Source: Ophioderma brevispina
Lineage: Eukaryota > Echinodermata > Ophiuroidea > Amphilepidida > Ophiodermatidae
DNA length: 64,000 bases
Reading direction: 5' to 3'
Assembly: GCA_023653785.1 (NCBI GenBank)
Contig: JAMKCH010072648.1
Location: 30,132 to 94,131, forward strand
Shown one piece after another: positions 57,145-64,000 of the stretch. The notes beneath the pieces are model-generated. The model did no database searches and was not told the DNA's origin. It was given only the letters and a program-made list of their open reading frames with translations. A program made the position numbers and the translations under genes. The number at the start of each line of letters is the position of its first letter. The first letter of the stretch is position 1.

Positions 57145-57678
57145 GGGGGATGATTACGATCTTGATATATCCCTCCTTAATTGGATTGAATCAGTGTTTA
57201 ACTTTTTAATATGACAAATTACTTCGATCAGCTATTTTGCGACACTTTTAAATTGACCCATTACTTAGAGCAAGCTATTTTGCTACACCCATGTTTTACC
57301 CACTCCACCGCTGATATGCAAATGATTTCCACCCCTGCCTAGAATTCCTATTCAGTTCACCTAGTTCCATTTTTCCCTGCTGTACTTGACAACCATACCA
57401 AGTTAGAAACACGTTAGAGTGTATTGACAATTGTACCTAAAGGCTTATGCTATAATTTCAAACAAATTGGATTCTCGTCGGTGTCCCCGATTTTTTTTAA
57501 TCCAAAACATTGCCAAACGTGCAAAATTAGTGTGTTTAGTGAAAATAATAGATTTGACATGAGTATTGTATTCATAATGCATATAAACGTGCTTCTTCTG
57601 TTGAAGCCTTTTAAAATCGCATTTCTAAATGATTGCAAATTTTAAGAAATTGATTTCAATTCCACACTGTTAGTGAAC

Positions 57679-58370
57679 TTTAGGGGTTCAGAGACATTTT
57701 TTTGCTGTATTGTTCAATTTTTTCTTATCTCAAGAAGTATTCAAAACTTGGAAGCGGGATATGAAAGCATAGAGCTTGAAGGGAAGCTTAAGAATTGGGT
57801 GTGTGTGCAAGAAGGTTATAAGTTCAATAGCTGCCATGTGATCATCTGTGTGCTGCCATGTATTAGGATGACTCATTTTATCTTATCCTTGAGTCAGTGG
57901 AATCTTGAAAAAAAATATGGCCTTCTCCCGGGGGGTGTTTACTCAGTGGAAAGGGTAGGAACATATGTGCCACCGATATGGATCACATTTTCACCACTTA
58001 CAATAACAATGGTCATTTTTCTCCCACCATGCTACATAACTGTATTGAATGTGTCATTTTTTTAGGTCAATTGCTACTATATAAATGGGTCCATTTTATT
58101 AACATTTTTTTTTTATCACAATGTACTGTGAATTGGGTCATTTTCAGATTTTCGTTCAAATCACAATGACAATGGCGATTTTTTTTTTTTCCGATTTCAC
58201 AGAAAATTACTATGAAAATGGTTCGTTTTGGCTAGATTCTATAAAATGGTCATAGAAATGGTCAAAATTTCAGAACCAACTAGTTAAGTTTTTCGTGATG
58301 TTTTTGTACAATTGGTAACATAAACATGGGTCCAATTTTTACCCGTTGAAACGCACACCTGGGTTAATTA
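57679..58370 (+). repeat. Repeat with recurring ATGGTCATTTTT phrases
   Basis: From about 57930 the phrases 'ggggggtgtttactc', 'aatggtcatttttctccc', 'aatgggtccattttat', 'tgggtcattttcag', 'aatggcgatttt' and 'aaatggttcgtttt' recur at irregular 40-60 bp spacing. A poly-C run at 58375-58386 closes the block. The 130-codon frame from 57673 overlaps it and has no domain. Confidence 0.5.
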
Positions 58371-58701
58371 AACCGCCCCCCCCCCCGATCCTTCTGGTGC
58401 ACATTTTGCCTGAAGAACCATTTCACAAGAGCCACTGACTAAAGACTTGGCATCACAAGGAATAAGACATGGAAGTACCCAATCCTGTGTGTATCTGTGT
58501 CCATCTGTGCATGTACACCTAGGTTGCTGAACACCCTGTTGGGGGCCTTCATATGGACCCATGTTGTTAAGGTACTTAAAGGCCACTTGAGAGATACTTC
58601 AAAGGTACCCTATAGGAACCTTGTTAAGGAGTTTTGAAATAATACATTTTTTGTGATTTTAATACTACTTTCAGATACTTTCTAAAAAAGAAAATGAATA
58701 G

Positions 58702-59200
58702 CAGTGGTGGCACCCGGCTTTTTGGGGGGGGGAATGGAGGCAAAGTTAAATTTTGTAGGGCTAAAATGAGATTTTAAGGTATAAGTATATAATTAATTTA
58801 AAAATTTGGAGAATTTAACAATTTGGCACCCAATTGGCTGAATTTTTTGTGGGTGGGGGGGGGGGGAGTTGGAACTAGGGAAAAAAATTTAGGGGAAATT
58901 TTTAAAAAATTTAAACCCACACAACACACACCCCACACACTGCCACTATTTGATGGAGCCACCTTTAACTATTTTTGTATTTTCAAAATGACACTGGTTC
59001 AGTGCGTAAACCACGGGGGCAGGGGGTGCGCAAGCCACCCCCCAACGAACCCCTGCACCCCCTCTTGGCCCTGCCCCCCCAAATGAACTGAGACCTTTTT
59101 GTACAGTGTCTATGGAAAGACCCAAATTAGCCCCCTCAAAAAATGCCTTGGCCCACCTTCTTCCCCCCCCCCCATTTGCAAAGGTCTGGTTTCGCCACTG
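58702..59200. mobile_element. hAT-like element with G/C-run interior
   Basis: Left CAGTGGTGGCACCCGGCTTT and right in reverse CAGTGGCGAAACCAGACC. Typical poly-G/poly-C interior. No 8-bp TSD seen. Confidence 0.6.
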
Positions 59201-59691
59201 CACTGGTTGAACTATTTCAAAGCAACAATAACCAAAGAAATCTGAAAGTTTTCCTATCTTTAGTTCATGTAAAATTTAAAAATGGATTCTTAAAAACTTA
59301 TTCTGTAAGAGTCAGAAAAATACATCAACATCGATTAAGCATGTGATTGATGAACAGTAACCTCGCTCATACCTCAACTTCAATCTTTAAACTATCTTTG
59401 CTCCGTATCAGTATTCAAAACCCCGCCAAAACAGCTTAATCTGGCCATCTTCTAAATGGCTGGATAGAGACGTATCTTTAGAGCTAACGATTTATAGCCT
59501 TAGGACAATAAATATCTCAACAGTAAGCATTAAAGTTACAACACATAACTGAGGCACTTTCTTTTCTTGAAAAGGTGCATGTGGAGATTGTTGTTGCAAA
59601 AGTTGAACTTGGTAATTGGATTTTACCATGTAGTCTAGAGACATTGCCATGCTGGCTCATACCTCCCTGTGATGTCTAACCTTAAACCAAT
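59201..59691. other. No recognised feature
   Basis: Single-copy-looking spacer. Confidence 0.35.
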
Positions 59692-60206
59692 AAACAGCAC
59701 ATTTTTTTGACGAGCGCCCCAATTTTCCAAAATTTCAAGATTTTTACACGGTGGTATTTTGGTTAACAGCTAGAACTATACTGTAATGGTTACTTGAAAA
59801 TGTCTATGTGTTACAAACGAAGGAGTTTTGTAGTTAGAAAATTAATATCAGAGATCTCCAATAATAATCAACGGAACATGCCTCCAATATGAAATAGCCA
59901 GGAAGTGCCATGCACATATCTACGCTCATCCATTAGTTGTTTCATTGGATCCAAGCACGCAAGTTATGTTTAGAGGTCATTTTCTGAAGGTGGCACTATT
60001 TCATATGGATGGAGGTAACTTAACATTTCCAACTCTGGCCGTCACGTACAATCTGGGCATTACAAACTCCTTATTTTAGATAATATGCATTTTTGAGCAT
60101 TCTCGTTCACAGGTATGTTTCCTAGACCTTACCAACATTTACTGTGTAAAAATATCAAATTTTGAAAATTGTGGGCGCTCTTCAAAAAATGTGCTGTTAT
60201 GCTGAA
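59692..60206 (+). mobile_element. TTAA miniature element, family A (copy 4)
   Basis: TTAA at 59692-59695. The left end carries 'aacagcacattttttt' and the right end 'aaaaaatgtgctgttatgc'. The right TTAA is degenerate (TGAA, 60203-60206) and doubles as the left flank of a C-type element. Confidence 0.75.
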
Positions 60207-60781
60207 AAGTGCATTTCGTGATTGTAGCACCTCATTATTGTGTATGCATGGTTCACTCGATATAATTAGAAAAGGTGATTTCCAAATTTCCATGATGTTG
60301 TAATTTTTCTGCGGTTTACGGACAGAATAACAACAAATATTACAAATTCTCAAGAGCAGATTAAATTTGCACATAAGGCCCATGAAAGTTGATTATGAGG
60401 TTCGTTACCCGCCCACATCGCTTTTTAGGACCTAGAAATCCAATCAATATTTTAAGATGGTCAAAATAATATTTTCAAAATATTGTGTTTCACAGGTTTA
60501 TTGGACAACATGTTGTACAACATATTTTGATAACTTTGAAGCAACAACAGGCTTTTTTCTGCAGCCCTACCTTCGTGATATTTGTTTGCTGCATTTATTT
60601 CCATTTTGCATAATAAAACATTAAATTAAAGTTCACCTCGTCAACCAGGAAAAAAAGTAAACGATGACTGAAATTGACTTTCATGGACCTAAGATTGGAC
60701 AAAATATCTATACTTAGGCCAAGAGTTCAGAGATATAAAAATCTCAAAACGATGCAGTGGATCATGAAAGACCCTCTTTAA
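60203..60781 (+). mobile_element. Family C-like element abutting A4
   Basis: It starts AAGTGCATTTCGTGATTG right after A4 and ends, in reverse, AGAGGGTCTTTCATGATCC before TTAA at 60778-60781. It is longer than the other C copies (about 570 bp); the middle, with 'tttacggacagaata', is partly shared. Confidence 0.55.
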
Positions 60782-60840
60782 GATCAACAAATGTATTGTT
60801 CCGTATATTTGAATTTTACTTACAGGAATGGACAGGAAAC

Positions 60841-61040
60841 CAGTGGGCGTAACCGTTTCTTTTCTTTTTTGTGTGGGGGGGATGGGCACATGTTAATTTT
60901 TTTTTGGGCATCAGCATATATTAAAAGTTGTTAGTACGCATAAGGCCTATGTTGTTTTTACTGTCAAGTCGCGTGTGCAGAAAAGAAAAAAACAACAATT
61001 AGTCACGGGGGGGGGGGTATTCCCCACTAAGGGCTGACAC
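60841..61040 (+). repeat. Dispersed repeat also present at 37.83-38.03 kb
   Basis: 'CAGTGGGCGTAACCG' then G-run, 'ttagtacgcataaggcctatgttgtttttactgt' and 'tattccccac' parallel the unit 1 region of the tandem duplication ('gtatatataggctatgttgttttcactgt', 'gattccccac'). Confidence 0.55.
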
Positions 61041-61063
61041 AAAGTACTGACATGTGTTTGGTA

Positions 61064-61460
61064 CAGTACAGCAGTGGCGTAGCTAGGATTTTATATTGGG
61101 GGGGCCAGTGTCGCATCTTAACCGAAAAAAAATGGGTAGGGTCAGGGGCCCGCCTTAGGGCCCCTTTTGGGGTCCAGGGCGAAGCCCCGGTGGGGGTCGA
61201 GGGGGCGAAGCCCCCTGAAAATTTGGGTTTTATATGCTTTAAATGTCTTCTGAGGGACTAATTTTGGTCGATTTTTGTAAAACTTACTTGTCGCACGTGT
61301 CATGAAACTTTAAACCTATACTGTGCCGACAATCGGCCTGCAAGTGCCATGACCTGAAATTTTCAAGTGACAACGGGCTCATCTCAACCGACAAAATCAA
61401 TTATTGGGGCCGCGGCCCCCATTGCCCCCCCCCCCTCTGGCTACGCCCACTGCAGGACAG
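61064..61460. mobile_element. hAT-like miniature element with 8-bp TSD
   Basis: The body is 61072-61452. Left CAGTGGCGTAGCTAGGATT, right in reverse CAGTGGGCGTAGCCAGAGG. The flanks cagtacag and caggacag differ at one of 8 positions. The interior has 'gccccggtgggggtc' type G/C blocks. Confidence 0.75.
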
Positions 61461-62443
61461 TATGGCACATTGTAATTGACCATGTGGGCCTTGATTTCAA
61501 AACACCCTCTGATCTCAATCATAAACACTTATACAGCAAATGTGAGTAGTATAATACTTTTTCAGTAAACCAGTAGGAACTGGTTCACTTCGACCACATA
61601 ACCCGTTACACTTTACATAAAATAGGTGAACCGTGATGTATGCTTGAATGAAAGAAAGTGCCTTTAGTTTGCTCTATGGACTAGTCTCCTGATTATATTA
61701 TGTTATGCACAGGTTTGTCCAATGCATTTGAAAAATGAATATATCGGACCTTTTATCTCATAACGCCAAACCTTTGTCATGCATTAGTATAAAGTAATAT
61801 AAGCTATATTGGTTAGTGGAAAGACATGAGCGGAAAAACCCAATATATTTGGGGAAATTAATGTTAGAATTAAGATATTTTGACCCAAAAGAATGAAAAA
61901 ATACTCTTGCTCATTTTTTTAGGATGACCGATATGTACCCCAATGAAAGTGCTCTTGGAGTTTGTGCAAAAAAAAAAAAAAAACAGTTGGGCAGACATTA
62001 GTGAGGGAAATTGATTGCCGATGAACAAACTCGTCTAGACAGTGAGTAAATTTGGACATGTTACGGCACTCGGTTTCAAATATAAAGTGGCTTTGTTGTA
62101 TGATGCTTCAAAACATATCACTGCAAAGTTGATTGCAAAGTTTTCAATTAAAGTAGGTGTACTGTTTTAATGCTACAGTGGAATATATTGATACACACAT
62201 GTTCAATTTCTAGCAATATCTTGTTTGAAATGATTAAATACTCAAAAAAAGCACAAAAGGAAGAAAATAGACAATTCTATGCTTAGAAGATAATCTACCT
62301 GTCTTGAGTTGAACAGTTATAAGTATTCTTGAACCGCTAGAGAGGCATGTAAATTTGTTTGATGGCAAACACAGGAATTATGCACCATCATACACATCAC
62401 CTTCAAATCTTGGTAGGATTCTGTATTGAAGGATTATATGATG
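61461..62443. other. No recognised feature
   Basis: AT-rich spacer; an A-run at 61970-61983. Nothing paired. Confidence 0.35.
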
Positions 62444-62788
62444 TTAAAGGTGCTTGTTCCGATTTATATCTATTGTGTCCTCTACTTAATATGAGCCTGA
62501 CACTTGCACACTACGCCCATCCAAGTACGTGGGGGAAACAAACTTGCGGTCTGATGGTAGAAGCAATAATGAGCACTCTAAAGCCCTATTAATTACTGTG
62601 CTAATATTTGATGGTTAACCATAAATTCAGCATTTTTTTTTCTATCTTGGGGGAATGGAAATGGATTTGAGGGCCCAAATTTTCAGGGTGACAATGAGAA
62701 AAATACTGCCTCAATCTGATATTCAAAATCGGTATTACTTCCAGGAAATAAGGATGGTACCAACGACGATCGGAACATGCACCTTTAA
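62444..62788 (+). mobile_element. TTAA miniature element, family I (intact)
   Basis: The body is 62448-62784 between TTAA sites. Left AGGTGCTTGTTCCGAT and right in reverse AGGTGCATGTTCCGAT match at 15 of 16. Left-end fragments occur at 38877 and 40297. Confidence 0.8.
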
Positions 62789-63123
62789 AGGCAGACAAGA
62801 GATTGTGAGGCACCCAACTATGTGTCATTATAGCAATTTCATTTAGATTAGACACTCAATAGATTCTTTTACATTGTATTTGGCTACAGAATGTCTAATA
62901 GAGAAAAAAAGATGATTTGGATTGCTTATATTTCAATATAAAAAATAGGTGAATTTCGTATTTGCTCCTATACAAAATTAGAAAATTTCAAAATTTTTGT
63001 ACCTAAAAAGAAATATTCTCAGCTGAATACTTTCAGAGGGGGATATTTTTGATGGGAACGCTTTACTCAAGGCAAAATCAGTACTTTGTTTTGTAGGGGA
63101 CACTCATATTGTTTCACCTTTAA
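62785..63123 (+). mobile_element. TTAA miniature element, family F (copy 4)
   Basis: The body is 62789-63119. It shares its left TTAA (62785-62788) with I and its right TTAA (63120-63123) with A5. Left AGGCAGACAAGAGATTGTG; internal 'gctcctatacaaaattag' as in other F copies. Confidence 0.75.
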
Positions 63124-63335
63124 AGCAATAACAGCAAATTTTTTGAAGAGCGCTCCCAATTTTCAAAAATTGAGATTTTTGCAGAGTTGTGTTGGTAATT
63201 TTCTACTAAACTATATATGCGAGTGGTAATGCTAAAAAAATGAATATTTGTCATAAAAAAAAACAATTTTGTAATTAGTATTGGGATCCCTGATTGAATA
63301 ATTTAATGGTGGAGCTGGAAACGCCAAATTTATGT
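63120..63335 (+). mobile_element. Family A (copy 5), 5' part
   Basis: TTAA at 63120-63123, then AGCAATAACAGCAAATTTTT and GAAGAGCGCTCCCAATTTTC, the cleanest family A left end in the window. Similarity fades near 63335; the right end is absent. Confidence 0.7.
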
Positions 63336-63418
63336 CCGTCTGTCTATCACTTTTGAGTGAATCACTGGTAGTGTCTTTTTAATCTGTTTAAAAATGAGGA
63401 TAATTTGCTGTTAGTTAT

Positions 63419-63678
63419 ATGTGATGTGATCTGGGAAAACCCGCCACATGTCGCACAGGACAGGTTTGAAAAAAATAAAGAAAATAGCTTAAAATCTGTT
63501 ATATTGTACTTTATTTTTTGTCAGATTGTATAAGGCGTAACTTTTGTTGTGCGTATCAAAGAAGAAAGAAGTAAACAGTTATGGAAACTTAATATTGCAA
63601 ACTCTGCAGTGATAGTAAAAACTCAAAATATAAATTTCCCACCATGCATGTGGCGGGTTTTCCCAGATTGCATCACAT
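63419..63678. mobile_element. Miniature element with 30-bp TIR
   Basis: GTGATGTGATCTGGGAAAAC + CCGCCACATG (63421-63450) is inverted at 63647-63676 with two mismatches. The body is about 260 bp, AT-rich and non-coding. The flanks are AT-rich, so the target duplication is ambiguous. Confidence 0.8.
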
Positions 63679-64000
63679 TATTTTGATTATTTTTTAATCT
63701 TACTCTGTATACAACAAATTTAAACCACCAATACCATTTGAACCAGTACTCTCTCCATATAACAAATTAAAACTAGATCTGTCTACAGATCTGAACACAG
63801 TCGAAAGTACTCAGACCGGAACTTGTAGAAGAAGCATTTTTAGTGAAAATCGGGTCTTGGACTCCTGTGACCCCAAATGACCTTTGATCAAAATTTCATT
63901 AAGTAACTTTGTGGGGGATGGCAAGCTGCATCACAAACATGAGTCATGTGATCATACTATGTAATCTGTAAAAGGAGTAGTGATTTGAAGTATAATGTAA
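63679..64000. other. No recognised feature
   Basis: Nothing beyond 'gtgaccccaaatgacctttgatcaaa' at 63869-63894, a weak AGGTCA-type half-site pair on the minus strand. Confidence 0.35.

Larger units (their letters stand above)
54464..57678 (+). repeat. 3.1-kb tandem duplication, copy 2
   Basis: Collinear with copy 1 from end to end, but with very frequent one- to three-base insertions and deletions, so no reading frame is preserved between copies. It ends at about 57678 ('ctgttagtgaac'). Confidence 0.9.

Noticed and set aside
57673..58065. 130-codon plus-strand frame
   Set aside because: It begins at the duplication edge and runs into a dispersed repeat; no domain or start context.

Overview
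The window looks like non-genic DNA from a large, repeat-rich animal nuclear genome. It is AT-rich, has long homopolymer runs, and holds no open reading frame I can defend as a host gene. The repeat content (tRNA-derived SINEs with ATT tails, a decayed non-LTR retrotransposon reverse transcriptase, hAT-like, Tc1/mariner-like and TTAA-target miniature elements, and AGGTCA-rich tandem repeats) points to a marine invertebrate. A deuterostome such as an echinoderm or hemichordate is my low-confidence inference. There is no prokaryotic-type gene organisation.

The dominant theme is non-autonomous DNA transposons, recognised by terminal inverted repeats (TIRs), target-site duplications (TSDs) and comparison of copies within the window. 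At least ten families (here called A, C, E, F, G, I, K, L, M, O) have ends that follow a TTAA, mostly as TTAA-AGG, as expected for piggyBac- or Kolobok-type transposition. Several lie end to end and share one TTAA (I-F-A at 62.4-63.3 kb, K-M-J at 45.6-47.2 kb, A-C at 59.7-60.8 kb). A second group has 8-bp TSDs. It includes short CAGTGGCG-type hAT-like elements (866-1147, 23288-23809, 61072-61452) and a family ending CACTGAYCT: two 2.3-kb copies, D1 at 6295-8561 and D2 at 16442-18746, plus a 254-bp foldback at 34890-35143. TA-flanked elements occur at 9107-9417, 17275-17830 and 48930-50122.

Layout. 0-3.1 kb: hAT-like element, SINE, A and F copies. 3.1-6 kb: little recognisable. 6-9.5 kb: AGGTCA-rich tandem repeat split by D1. 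10-16 kb: scattered fragments, G and O elements. 16.4-18.8 kb: D2. 19.2-19.4 kb: one faint candidate exon. 20.7-24.7 kb: degenerate 48-bp minisatellite broken by four insertions. 25-30 kb: G, K, O copies and SINE-like DNA. 30.3-30.9 kb: G-rich low-complexity block. 31.2-33.4 kb: A and F copies. 34.7-35.7 kb: reverse-transcriptase remnant containing the foldback. 36.9-37.6 kb: long-TIR element L. 37.6-40.4 kb: nearly perfect 1.42-kb tandem duplication. 41.2-43.4 kb: ~240-bp tandem array. 43.8-51.4 kb: dense nested TTAA and TA elements. 51.3-57.7 kb: 3.1-kb tandem duplication whose copies differ mostly by small indels. 57.7-64 kb: more miniature elements.

No genes here work together in a pathway. 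What can be read is an insertion history: hosts, nested elements, target duplications and two tandem duplications of very different apparent age or sequence quality.
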